Source: JBEKHT01 sp049511715 (GTDB taxonomy: Bacteria > Chloroflexota > Anaerolineae > Anaerolineales > RBG-16-64-43). Taken from it: a DNA stretch of 39,704 nt. The notes beneath the pieces are model-generated. The model searched no databases and was not told the origin of the DNA. It saw only the letters and a program-made list of their open reading frames with translations. How positions within the stretch are numbered: position 1 is the stretch's first letter; each line of letters begins with the position of its first letter. The stretch spans positions 1-39,704 of the forward strand of contig JBEKXU010000029.1 of NCBI GenBank assembly GCA_049511715.1, in the 5' to 3' direction. Of the stretch, positions 10,701-18,592 are shown in pieces. The translations under genes and the position numbers were made by a program.

Positions 10701-11047
10701 ATTCTACGAAGGGCACCCTGGCTGGTGAAGACGTTCTTGAAAGGACCAATTTTCCAGAGTTTCTTACCGATCAGCTCGCGGTGAGAGTAGCCAAGCAATT
10801 TTTCGATGTAGGGGTTCGTATCGGTGATTTTCCCCGTCGGAGCCTCTAACAGAATGATGCCGTCTGGCGCGGTTTCAAATATCCGCCGGAATTTCTCTTC
10901 GGAGCTGTGCAAGGCTGCTTGTACCGAACCGCGTGCGTACGTTTTTGGGTTGGGTGATGCTGCACCGTGCCCCACTCTGGTGATATCAACGCTCGGCTTC
11001 TTCTTTCTCGCTCCCCGATCGGGTGGGGTTTTCGTCATTCTTTTCAT
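7715..11047 (-). CDS. multi-PAS, GAF, HD-GYP sensor (c-di-GMP phosphodiesterase)
   Basis: The 1110-residue product joins a sensor array to an HD-GYP domain. Four PAS domains lie at about 50-165, 175-290, 300-450 and 460-570, and two GAF domains at about 590-745 and 760-910. A helical linker (LSLAYDATIEGWSRALDLRD) leads into HD-GYP with HDIGK at 976-980, HHE at 1029-1031 and GYP at 1037-1039. These are the metal and signature residues of active HD-GYP enzymes, which hydrolyse c-di-GMP; activity here is inferred. No membrane helix is evident, so it should sense cytosolic signals. The ATG at 11047 has GAGGTG six bases upstream; the longer start at 11068 is less likely. The N-terminal ~450 residues are nearly the same as in the hybrid kinase at 29964-34673. 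Confidence 0.93.
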   Translation of the reverse strand: MKRMTKTPPDRGARKKKPSVDITRVGHGAASPNPKTYARGSVQAALHSSEEKFRRIFETAPDGIILLEAPTGKITDTNPYIEKLLGYSHRELIGKKLWKIGPFKNVFTSQGALRRIQREGPIRYEELPLETKDGNRCVVEFVSNVYRVGNQKVIQCHVRDMSERAPVERGLKESEACYRSLFENLLDGFAYCQMLHQQGEPQDFIYLAVNPAFEKLTGLKNVVGKKVTEVIPRIRESDPALFEIYGRVALTGRSEQFEMYLESLGTWFSISVHSTQKEYFTAVFENITQRKQAEESLLQSEERYRSLFEDSPISLWEEDFSAVKRSIEDLRKQGVTDFRAYFESHPAMVLDCMRQVKIVEVNKATLKLFGAKNKKEIINNLGLILGEAIEDLQEELVNIAEGMSEFEWQGINHTLSGEPRVISLHWSAAQGHEETLDKILLSMRDITERKRNEEQIRSLSKFPAEDPNPVLRISADGVLLYANQSSEPLLAMWKIRIGQAMPAEWQTWNAGVFSSGKNREVEIKYGERVFLCILAPVTEAGYVNVYGREITKRKKAEEELHGVNRALRTLSLCNQAVVHASEESSLLESVCRILVEQSGYRLAWVGLADQDEQKKVRPVAQAGYEQGYLENLHLTWADEERGRGPAGTAIRTASPVIARDIATDPNFAPWRQQALERGFASAIALPLGSENTQPLGTLCIYAAEPNAFNAEEIQLLTQLANDLGYGIESLRTREAHRRGQEQLERQLVRLESLRTIDTTIAASLDLGLTLNVLLDQVTNQLKVDAADVLLLNPHSQFLEHVAARGFRTEALKHTRLRLGEGYAGQAALNRSPVRIPALSDAPDGLRRAPLLLAEGFAAYYAIPLIAKGKIKGVLEIFHRLPLEPDREWEEFLKILAGQAALAIDAAELFMDLQRSNLDLSLAYDATIEGWSRALDLRDNETEGHTQRVTEMAESLARAFGVEGEALVHVRRGALLHDIGKMGVPDSILLKPGPLTEEERGFMRKHPTLAYEMLSPIAYLKLAVDIPYCHHEKWDGTGYPRGLKGEEIPLSARIFAIVDVWDALRSDRPYRPAWVEERVLEYIREQKGKHFDPRVVEAFLRLLKEPEGTSS
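9698..11047 (-). repeat. duplicated three-PAS sensor cassette, copy 1
   Basis: The first ~450 codons of the HD-GYP gene are near-identical to those of the hybrid kinase (33324-34673), at DNA level too: for example, the plus-strand text around 10580-10660 and 34210-34290 differs at only a few positions. Similarity includes the leader with CTCGAGGTG before the start codons and ends at the DITERKR/DVTERKR linker. Confidence 0.85.
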
Positions 11048-11114
11048 AAACACCTCGAGTTCTCTCACCCACTAATCGTCTGAATCAAGCCGCGAGCATT
11101 TGCCCAAAACACCA

Positions 11115-11633
11115 CTAAACAAACAGCGCCTTATGTCGCCAACTCAAGAAGGTGTCCGTGATAGGGTAAGCGAGGTTGATCGACGGAACGCCCGTGGCCC
11201 GGTTGGTTTGATAGGTGCCGGTGCCGAAGTCCCTCATCTGCGGAGTCTGTTGGAAGTACTGTCCATCCGCAATGTTGATCTTGTCGGTCATAGGAATTGC
11301 GCTGGAGAGCACGTAGGCAACAACGTCCGCGACGCCGAGATTGGCGATGGACAGGAAAGGGGGCTCCGGGAGGGCCCAGAGCTGGTTGCACATGCTCGGA
11401 GTGGCCTCTCGGATTCGTGGCAAGAGGGGGAGGGTTCTGAGCAACCCCTTCGCTTGTGCGATAAGGAGCTGCTGGTCAGAAGAGGCGATGTTGCCAACCC
11501 TTAGCGCCCCAGGAGAGCCATCTCGCGCGGCATGGCGCCGTTGGTCGATTCCGGTGTGAAGGATGAGGGCCAGTGCGGGGAGGACCAGCAGGATCAGACG
11601 TACACGCAGTCTGGAGAACCACGTCCGGAGCAT
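11115..11633 (-). pseudogene. Cache/CHASE-type sensor, truncated after the sensory domain
   Basis: The 172-residue product begins with a basic stretch and a membrane helix (LRVRLILLVLPALALILHTGI, about residues 9-29). An extracytoplasmic domain follows, with ANLGVADV ... INIADGQYFQQ ... GTYQTNRATGVPSINLAYPITD, the typical end of a double-Cache sensory domain as found in PAS/GGDEF/kinase receptors. In family members this is followed by a second strand set, a second helix and an output domain; here the frame ends after only 14 more codons of unrelated sequence. The ATG at 11633 has a good GGAGGG site. It sits 67 bp upstream of the HD-GYP gene on the same strand, so the missing output part was probably lost by deletion. 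A functional short protein cannot be excluded. Confidence 0.6.
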
Positions 11634-12720
11634 ATTCCCTCCGTTGGTTGAGCTGGGAATGGGCTCTTAACGCATGATCAGTTTACGGCCTTCTTGGCCT
11701 GACAATCTAGAACCAATTCGATACGGTTTTGGTGTCGAGTGTCACGTAGCAAGCCGTCGGTTTGAGGCCAAAAATGATACACCGCTCGTTGCAAACGGCA
11801 CAATCAGCGCGCTCGATGATCTGCAGGGGCTGGATATCAATTCAAAGTGGCTCAGGGGAAGGAATGGCTCATGGGTCCGCAAGCTCCCAATCCCGTCATC
11901 TGCCGTTAATCTATACCGGGTCCGGGACATCTCATCCTGTCGGCAAGAGAAATAGGATGGAAGCGGATCCTCGCATGCTGATCTGGGAACGCGGCTCTTG
12001 ACGCACAGCGGTTCTCCCTGGTAGACCTGTGGGATGCCCTTATCTTTTGGTCGGTCAGGTCCGCCCCGCTTGGCTCTGGGAAGATCCGTGCGGGCCGCGC
12101 AACGAGTAACCCGGAAAACACTCTGACCTGGGGAGAGTCTGGGCCTCGCCGACTGAGCCCTCTCGGCTACCCCACCGCGAGAGGCGCGAGCGCCTAACTC
12201 GGCGAGGAAGCTGGCAATCCGGCGCCCTTCCTGGAACAGCTTGGGCGCAAAAGCATTGCAAGTGGATCAAGAAGCACATCTGAGGGAGGGGAAGAACTAG
12301 GGTATCCAAATTGGGTACACACCAGGTCGATCTTGAGCCCAGAATAAAGCCCCTACTCTGGTCGCGGCAGGGGGGGGCGAGTGGGTCCAGCCAGAGCGGA
12401 TTCCGATATTCGAGCCGTCCCAGGGTGAAATGAAGGTGCAGAGAGTCGGCTGTCCCTGCCAGCCTCCATTTGTGCGGTAGGCGTGCCATTTGGTTGGCCG
12501 CCACCCCGCGCCCAGCCAGGGACGCATTGAGACTTTTCGATCGTTCCGGGATTTATGACATCGGCACAGCCCAGTAGTGAGAAAGGGGGCCAGAATGTCC
12601 TTTAGCCCGCCCGTTGCTGCCTGCCCGGCGCTCGAGTACCAGGCGTGAGGTGAGGGTAGGCACCCCAAGAAGAGATGAAGAGAGATTCCCATCTTCCCTT
12701 TCACCATACGAAGGACTGCA
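11634..12720. other. gene-poor stretch, decayed DNA with a possible M23 peptidase scrap
   Basis: About 1.1 kb with no supported intact gene. On the minus strand around 12372-12510 a frame reads GVAANQMARLPHKW, then AGTADSLHLHFTLG, then NPLWLDP. This resembles the last conserved block of M23 metallopeptidases (HLHF motif followed by a DP-rich end). No other part of the enzyme can be found, so it would be a remnant at most. The rest shows nothing recognisable. Confidence 0.3.
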
Positions 12721-13017
12721 ATGAAGCTGCTCAAGCTAAATGTGGACAAGCACAATGCCAGGGGGGACTGCCTTACGCTGTTTCGTGCGCGGCATGACAA
12801 GGACTGGGAGATGCGCTCAGTCGCGGCCAAGGCGCTCGGTCGGCTGAGAGCCCATGGGGCCGTTCCCGCGCTTGTCCGGGCTCTCGACGACAAGAACAGG
12901 CTTGTCCGCCAGCTCGTGTCTCGAGCACAGGGCAGGATCGGAGAGGAACGGCCGGTGGGGGCGTTGGTGCGGACCTCGCAAGATCCTGATTCCCGTAGAG
13001 ACCCTTGTTTGATGTAG
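12721..13017 (+). CDS. short HEAT-repeat protein, possibly a fragment
   Basis: The 98-residue product holds one clear HEAT-type repeat, about residues 20-65: DKDWEMRSVAAKALGRL, then HGAVPALVRALDDKNRLVR. This is the pattern of PBS-lyase/HEAT-like repeats that form alpha-solenoid protein-binding surfaces. Complete proteins of this kind usually carry several repeats; here the second unit breaks down after RLVRQLVSRAQGRIGEE. It may therefore be a shortened or decaying gene. The ATG at 12721 has GAAGGA upstream at suitable distance. It lies 58 bp before copy 1 of the repeated broken gene, so both could share a transcript. Confidence 0.5.
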   Translation: MKLLKLNVDKHNARGDCLTLFRARHDKDWEMRSVAAKALGRLRAHGAVPALVRALDDKNRLVRQLVSRAQGRIGEERPVGALVRTSQDPDSRRDPCLM

Positions 13018-13061
13018 TCCTATGCCCGAACGGGCCAGTCGGTTTGGCGCTGTGCTCCAAC

Positions 13062-13730
13062 GGTAAGGAGGTGCTGTGCCAGAAGAGCACTGCAGCTTTG
13101 AAGAACCCATCGCGATGGTGGACAGCAACGAGTACCAGACGAGTCACCCAGTCGCCGGGGGGCTGACTCTCGTCCTGCGCGGCGTGGCCAGAAAGGTGGC
13201 TGGCGAATGCCTGTATCTGCGCTTTGAGGTTGAGGTGCGTCTCTCCCCGCTTCGATTCTGGGCGGCAGGTGCGTCGTTGGCCTTGCCTCCAACTTCTTTG
13301 AGAAGAACAAGAAAAACCTGGCGAAGCGGACCGAGATCATCCTCTGCGAATGCGCTCACCACATTCTTGGGCATAAGAAGGGATGGGAGCACAAGGACCG
13401 GGGCGAGGAGGCAGAGGCCTGCACCCTTGACCAACGGTGGCTTGCTGAGTGGGTGACTCCATAATAGAGGAAAGTGGAACACGTGTTGTTCGAGCTCGCA
13501 ATCCAGACCCTGGCCGAGGAGTGGGAACCTTTCTTGCAAGGACCCCTCACCTAGCCCGAAGGGAGACGTGTGCTTGCTACCTACCTCATCCGCAAGGGAG
13601 TATCGGGTTGTTGCTACTTGCAGGGCATAATCGCAGGATTTCCAGGATGGATGCAGCAAGCAGCTGGCGGAGGGCAGCGGGAGCTGGGACAGAACAAGAG
13701 ATCTCCGGGCTACCAGCCCGGCGTTCTGAG
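13062..13730 (+). repeat. long dispersed repeat, copy 1 (with 23441-24110)
   Basis: This segment and 23441-24110 align over about 670 bp. Both open with GGTAAGGAGGTGC followed by a GTG start, both encode a start like MPExH...FxEx(I)xMVDSNxYQTSHxVAGGLTL, and both continue past the broken reading frames to matching stretches such as ATCCGCAAGGGA and CCAGGATGGATG. Divergence is moderate and includes small indels, so the duplication is not recent. Confidence 0.7.
13076..13454 (+). pseudogene. repeated unknown gene, copy 1, one frameshift
   Basis: The reading starts at GTG 13076, eight bases after a strong AAGGAGGT site. The first ~52 residues are MPEEHCSFEEPIAMVDSNEY ... GECLYLRFEVE. A single missing base near 13230, judged against copy 2, moves the true frame: the continuation then reads GASLPASILGGRCVVGLASNFFEKNKKNLAKR ... 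IILCECAHHILGHKKGW ... EEAEACTLDQRWLAEWVTP and stops near 13460. The second part carries ECAHHxLGH, which looks like the HExxH zinc site of ImmA/IrrE-type peptidases with the first His replaced by Cys. Function is unknown. Because of the frameshift it is probably inactive. Confidence 0.6.
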
Positions 13731-13789
13731 GTTCAGACAAAATGCCGGGCATCCCTGGTCGGGCCCTCGTTTTCCTCTCTTGTATGCTT

Positions 13790-14110
13790 GGGCCATTTGG
13801 CAGCCAAGGTGGGCGAACCGCCCCGGTCTCGCGATTGAAACTTCCAGAACAGCCGTAAGACCAGGCGATGCCAGTGGAGGAACGGTTTGGGGTTGAGGAT
13901 AAGGAAGGTTTGCTTCCAATTGCGGACATGACCGGCAAGGAGGGCGAGCCACGGCGATCCGATTGGGTGGACCGTGGTTTCTGAACGAGGCGATGGAGGA
14001 GGATCAGCCAATGACGCAGGAGAGCGTTCTCGGCGACGAATTGGGCGCTGCTGCGCGCGACATCACGCGCTGTGGTGAAAATAATCGAATGACGAAAAGG
14101 CAGGGTGAAG
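13790..14110 (-). pseudogene. integrase-type transposase (IS481/IS3-like), N-terminal remnant
   Basis: In one minus-strand frame, near 14110-13990, the text is TARDVARSSAQFVAENALLRHWLILLHR. It then moves to another frame, 13960-13790, with SPWLALLAGHVRNWKQTF, LNPKPFLHWHR and LFWKFQSR. Together these match the helical N-terminal region of rve-type transposases (LxAENxxLRxQLxxLxR ... TWKxALLIVxPETLLRWHRxxFRLFW). The catalytic DDE core is absent and the left part runs into the end of the repeat copy at 13730. So it is a frameshifted and truncated insertion-sequence remnant. Confidence 0.7.
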
Positions 14111-14254
14111 TGGAGAAAAACCTGACCCAGAGAAGAAATATGGAGCGGATGAGTCGGACAAATGGCTTGACAATGGAAGACACGCGGATTGATCCCTCGA
14201 CAGCCTGATAGAATCGGTCGAGAGAGTTTATTGCATGTCCGACCCGAGTCCATT

Positions 14255-14756
14255 GTTGGGCGGATGAGGTTCTTGGCAAGGACAAGAGAATGAGCCCGGG
14301 CGGGGCTCCGCTTTCCCGCTCCAGTTGCGAGACGGATTTTCTGCTTTTCTCCGGCAGCATCAGTATATCCACCTTGAATCCTCGGGTATAGGTTCGTCTT
14401 TGCGACCCTATTGTGCTTGTCCCTGGACTGACTATACTAGGTCTTAGCTAAATGCCTGGTGTTTTTTTGGGGGGGGACCTCAGGACACCGGCACGGCCCC
14501 TGGCGGCGTCCTCATCCTTCGCATCGATCCCTTCGAGATTGCCTCCCCGCAGGCGGAATCCTGGCTCGCGCCCGCTCACATAGACGGCCTGTTGCTTGTG
14601 CAGCGCGATGCTGGTCAAGGCTTGTACCTGAATGAGCTGTGCCACGTGTCCTTGACGGCTTTGTGTCTCAGATCCTCCCTCTCGGACGGGACTCTCCCGG
14701 CGGCGTGGGATATCCGGAGGGTGGCAGGAATCGACAAGTGGCGAGACTAGCGGAGA
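14255..14756. other. gene-poor stretch, nothing identified
   Basis: About 500 bp between the integrase remnant and the response regulator. It contains homopolymer runs (T then G) at about 14461-14477. No reading frame on either strand shows a known domain. It may include the promoter of the response-regulator/HD-GYP pair, but no clear promoter was found. Confidence 0.35.
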
Positions 14757-14801
14757 GTGCAAGTCCTGGGTGAGCTGCAGCGGATTCCGGATACGAGCCC
14801 G

Positions 14802-15328
14802 GTGACTAATAAAGTTGTTAAGATCCTTGTGGTCGAGGACGACCCGAACGACGTGGAGCTCACTTTCGACGTGCCCAAGGCAAGCAACCTCCTCAACACC
14901 ATCCATGTCGTGTGGGATGGAGCTAGGGCGTTGGTCTTTCCCTTCGACCAGGGAGCCCATTCCGTCCGAAAGGGCGGGAAGGGGCCCAAGGTGGTCCTGC
15001 TCGATCTGAAGCAGCCCAAGATGGACGGCCGAAGGTTCTCGGGGGCGATGAAAGCCGATCCTCGGACGCGCGTGATTCCGATTGTCATTCTCGCCTCCTC
15101 CCGCCAGGAGCGGACATCGTGAAGAGCTGTGCTCTCGGGGTCAACAGCTACCTCGTGAAGCCGGTGGGTTTCGACCGGTTCACCGAGGCGGTGGGGACCC
15201 TGGGCCTATACTGGCTTCTTCCGAACGAGCCACCGACGGGGCAGTATTCCTCGGCGAGGGGCCAGCCCACGGGCTGGCGCCATGGCGACGGAATCGGGGA
15301 ATCGAGTGTCGCAGGGGAGGTGGCGTGA
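14802..15328 (+). pseudogene. single-domain response regulator (Rcp1-like), frameshifted near its end
   Basis: The first frame, from GTG 14802 (or GTG 14757), reads MTNKVVKILVVEDDPNDVEL and includes the acidic pair D13/D14 and the phospho-acceptor D68 in VVLLDLKQPKMDG. It ends at a TGA at 15120-15122 after ILASSRQERTS. The natural continuation sits in another frame from about 15113: DIVKSCALGVNSYLVKPVGFD, which supplies the conserved Lys-Pro, then GTLGLYWLLPNEPP, ending at TGA 15326-15328. The whole would be a receiver-only regulator of about 175 residues like those paired with phytochrome-type kinases. One frameshift splits it, either true decay or a sequence error. Its last bases overlap the start of the next gene (GTGA). 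Confidence 0.75.
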
Positions 15329-18111
15329 CGACTCCACTTCGTGTCTTGGTCCTTGAAGAGCGGTCTGCTGACGCCGAGATGATGATCGCGGAGTTGCGGA
15401 GATCAGCCTTCGATGTGGAGTGGGAAAGAGCGGAGACGGAGAATGAATATCTCGCCGGATTAGAGCGCGCCCCCGATCTCATCTTGGCAGACTACCGCCT
15501 GCCCCAGTTTGATGGAATGAAAGCGCTCGACATTGCTGTCCGGCAGGGACGAGACACCCCCTTCATTCTTGTGGCCGGCACTCTTGGGGAAGAGCTCGCG
15601 GCAGAGGCGATCCGGCGGGGCGCGTCGGACTACCTCCTCAAGGATCGGCTGACTCGCCTCGGGCAGGCTGTGAAGCAGGCGTTGGAGCAGAAGCGATTGC
15701 GGATTCAGACCCGACGCGCAATTGAGGCTTTGCAACTGAGCGAGGAACGCTTCCGGCGCCTTGCCGAGAATGCCCCGGACGCCATCTTCCGATATCGGCT
15801 CGTTGCTAGCCCTGGGTTCGAATATGCAAGCCCAGCAGCGCTGGCCATTACCGGATACGCGCCAGAGGAGTACTACGCTGACCCCCAGCTCCATCAAAGG
15901 CTAGTTCCTCCGGAGGACCGGCGTGTTCTTGATGGGATTCTCAAGGAAAATTCGCCCAGATCAGAATTGACCAGCATGAGATTGATCCGGAAGGACGGGT
16001 CAATCATTTGGGTTGAACCCGGTATTACCGTCCTTCGCAATGAGGAAGGAGCTCCCATCGCGCTCGAGGCGATCGTTCGAGACATCAGCGAGCGGAAGCG
16101 CGCGGAGGAGGCGCTTCGTGCGAGTGAATCCCGCTTCCGGGCGGTGACCCAATCTGCCAACGATGCGATTATCACGACCGACAGCGCAGGCAACATTGTG
16201 GGCTGGAACCATGGCGCGGAACTCATGTTCGGCCACACAGAAGCCGAGATCATCGGCCAGCCTGTGGCTCAAATGGTATCGGAAGAAGACCGCAACCGGT
16301 ATGTTGTGGGAATGGAGCGGGTGCAGGGCGCTGAAGAGGCGAACATCATCGGCAGAACCAGTGAGGGGGAAGGAGTGCGCAAGGACGGAAGGAAATTCCC
16401 GCTCGAGGTTTCCTTGTCAGAGTGGGAGACTGAGCAGGGCCGATTCCACACGGCCATCGTCCGTGACATCAGTATCCGCAAGCGGTCGGAGGATGAATTG
16501 AGGCAGCAGCTCGCCGGGCTGGTGGCGATACAAAGGGTCTCGGCTGCTATGCGCACGGCCCAGACGCTCGACGAAATGCTGCCCCGCCTGCTGGACGAGA
16601 CCCTGGTCGCCCTCAATGCCGAGGGGGGCGAGATCTGGCTCTGCAATCAGGCGAGGGACGAATTGCGGGTTGCCGTCACCCGCGCCTGGTTTGGCCAGCT
16701 CGATCAAGCTCCGATAAGACCAGGGGAGGGCATCGCCGGGACTGTTTTCGCGAGTGGGCAGGCGCACTTCTCCGCCGAATTCGCGCGCGACCCACTCGGC
16801 CAAGTGGCCGGCCGCATGGCGATCCCTCCTGGATGGGGCGGGGCATGCGTTCCCATCCGTACTGGCTCCGAGACCCTTGGCGTTCTCTTTGTCGCGGTGC
16901 CCCTGCCGCGGGAGGTCAGCTCGGGGCAGATGAACCTGCTTGTCTCCCTGGCTGAGATGGCGGGCGCCGCCGTCGCGCGCATGCGCGTGCACGAGGAGAC
17001 GGTGAAACATCTGGAAAAACTGCAGGCGCTTCACACTGTCGACCTGGGCATTGCGGGCAGCCTCGACCTGCGCGTGACCCTCAGCATTCTGCTTGAGCAA
17101 GTGATCTCGCAGTTGCGAGTGGATGCCGCCGACGTGCTTCTGCTCCGCGAACCCATGAATGTACTCGAGTACACCGCAGGGCGAGGCTTCCGCACACGCG
17201 AAATCGAGCATACCCGTCTGCGGGTGGGGGAGAGCTTCGCCGGGCGAGCGGCACAGGGGCGGTCCGCTGTTCAGGTAACCGGCCCCGCGATGGTCCGTGA
17301 TGACCGTCGCTTTTCGCCCCTGTGGGCGAAAGAGGAGTTTTCGGCCTATGTCGGAGTGCCCTTGATCGCCAAAGGCCAGGTGAAGGGGGTGCTGGAAGTC
17401 TTCCAACGCGCCCAGCCTGCAGGATGGGATGCAGAGCGCGCACCCGGTTCCGAGTGGTTCGACTTCCTGGAAACGCTCAGCGCGCAGGCTGCCGTCGCCC
17501 TGGACAATACTCAACTCTTCGATGAGCTCCAGCGGTCCAACACAGACCTGTCGCTCGCATACGACGCCACGATCGAGGGCTGGTCGCGGGCCATGGATTT
17601 GCGCGACAAGGAGACGGAAGGCCACACTCTGCGGGTCACTGAAATGACCGAGCGGCTGGCGAAACAGATGGGCATCAGCGAGACCGAGATCATGCACATG
17701 CGCCGCGGGGCGCTGTTGCATGACATCGGGAAGATGGGCGTGCCCGACGGAATCCTGCTCAAGCCCGGGAAACTCACGGACGAGGAGTGGGAAGCCATGC
17801 GCAAGCACCCGCAGCTTGCCTATGACATGCTCTCCTCGATCACCTATCTCCACCCTGCGCTCGATATCCCGCATTGCCACCACGAGAAGTGGGATGGGAC
17901 CGGATACCCCCAAGGGCTGAAAGGGGAGCAGATTCCGCTCGCGGCGCGCGTGTTTGCGGTGGTTGACGTGTGGGACGCACTAACCAGTGATCGGCCGTAC
18001 CGTCAGGCTTGGACGAAAGAAGAAGCGCTGGCGCATATCCGGGAGCAAAGCGGAAAGCACTTCGACCCGCACGTGGTAGAGCAGTTCCTGCCGCTGGTGA
18101 CCGGGGTGTAG
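15325..18111 (+). CDS. REC-PAS-PAS-GAF-GAF-HD-GYP response regulator (c-di-GMP phosphodiesterase)
   Basis: The 928-residue product has a receiver domain at about 5-120 with phospho-acceptor D56 (LILADYRLPQFDG). Two PAS domains follow at about 140-258 and 268-385, each closed by an RDIS-type end, then two GAF domains at about 395-560 and 570-730. The HD-GYP domain has HDIGK at 799-803, HHE at 852-854 and GYP at 860-862. All signature residues are present, so c-di-GMP hydrolysis controlled by phosphorylation and ligand sensing is likely. The GTG at 15325 follows GGGGAGG and overlaps the stop of the upstream regulator by four bases (GTGA), which implies coupled translation. An in-frame extension to 15082 exists but is in the wrong frame for the receiver. 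The GAF-HD-GYP half is paralogous to the protein at 7715-11047. Confidence 0.93.
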   Translation: MTTPLRVLVLEERSADAEMMIAELRRSAFDVEWERAETENEYLAGLERAPDLILADYRLPQFDGMKALDIAVRQGRDTPFILVAGTLGEELAAEAIRRGASDYLLKDRLTRLGQAVKQALEQKRLRIQTRRAIEALQLSEERFRRLAENAPDAIFRYRLVASPGFEYASPAALAITGYAPEEYYADPQLHQRLVPPEDRRVLDGILKENSPRSELTSMRLIRKDGSIIWVEPGITVLRNEEGAPIALEAIVRDISERKRAEEALRASESRFRAVTQSANDAIITTDSAGNIVGWNHGAELMFGHTEAEIIGQPVAQMVSEEDRNRYVVGMERVQGAEEANIIGRTSEGEGVRKDGRKFPLEVSLSEWETEQGRFHTAIVRDISIRKRSEDELRQQLAGLVAIQRVSAAMRTAQTLDEMLPRLLDETLVALNAEGGEIWLCNQARDELRVAVTRAWFGQLDQAPIRPGEGIAGTVFASGQAHFSAEFARDPLGQVAGRMAIPPGWGGACVPIRTGSETLGVLFVAVPLPREVSSGQMNLLVSLAEMAGAAVARMRVHEETVKHLEKLQALHTVDLGIAGSLDLRVTLSILLEQVISQLRVDAADVLLLREPMNVLEYTAGRGFRTREIEHTRLRVGESFAGRAAQGRSAVQVTGPAMVRDDRRFSPLWAKEEFSAYVGVPLIAKGQVKGVLEVFQRAQPAGWDAERAPGSEWFDFLETLSAQAAVALDNTQLFDELQRSNTDLSLAYDATIEGWSRAMDLRDKETEGHTLRVTEMTERLAKQMGISETEIMHMRRGALLHDIGKMGVPDGILLKPGKLTDEEWEAMRKHPQLAYDMLSSITYLHPALDIPHCHHEKWDGTGYPQGLKGEQIPLAARVFAVVDVWDALTSDRPYRQAWTKEEALAHIREQSGKHFDPHVVEQFLPLVTGV

Positions 18112-18295
18112 AAGGCATCCTCGGGGAGTTGCAGGGGCCCTACCTTTTCATGTGTCTCTCGCGTCAAATGGACTGGGCTTGGAGAGGGGGTGACATTCGC
18201 TTCAGCCCACGGCCCCGAAGGAGCGGGAGCGCCGTGTCGTGGGCTTGCTATCAGAATGCCATGTTCGGGTAGGAACGATCTTCAAAGAGGAAGGG

Positions 18296-18592
18296 ATGCC
18301 AGGTTTTTCCGATCCAAAGGGAAAGTACTTCACCGAGGTGATTCAGAAGCGTGCCATTCCGGCTAGAATTCAAACGACACGCCAGATGATCCAAGGGAAA
18401 GTGCATGTCCATCCCGACCAGCGGGTGATGGATGAGCTCGATGGCCCTCAGACTTTCCTGGCGGTCACAGAGGCCCAGGTGTTTGACGAGCAGGGCAGAC
18501 CGGTCGGCACCGTTCCCTTCTTGTCCGTCAATAAGACCCAGATCGTATGGCTGGCGCCCTCGGAGGGCTCCAGGGCGGAGGGTGCAGGATGA
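18296..18592 (+). CDS. small DUF6812-like protein paired with CpaF (copy 1)
   Basis: The 98-residue product reads YFTEVIQKRAIPARIQT, then IQGKVHVHPDQRVMDELDGPQTFLAV, and ends with VPFLSVNKTQIVWLAP. Alternating strands suggest a small beta-barrel. It resembles proteins annotated DUF6812; that name is from memory and tentative. A clear paralog lies at 24491-24784, and each sits directly before a CpaF-type ATPase. The ATG at 18296 has GAGGAAGGG directly before it, a rather tight spacing. Its TGA (18590-18592) overlaps the ATG of the ATPase by four bases, so the two are probably made together. A role as adaptor or regulator of the ATPase is inference. Confidence 0.8.
   Translation: MPGFSDPKGKYFTEVIQKRAIPARIQTTRQMIQGKVHVHPDQRVMDELDGPQTFLAVTEAQVFDEQGRPVGTVPFLSVNKTQIVWLAPSEGSRAEGAG

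Noticed and set aside
12297..12893. A 198-codon minus-strand frame
   Set aside because: Antisense to the HEAT-repeat ORF and without a domain of its own.
13144..14253. A 369-codon minus-strand frame
   Set aside because: Only its first part matches a transposase N-terminus; the rest is antisense to the repeated gene and not protein-like.
16417..17913. A 498-codon minus-strand frame
   Set aside because: Antisense shadow of the REC-PAS-GAF-HD-GYP gene, whose domains are unambiguous.
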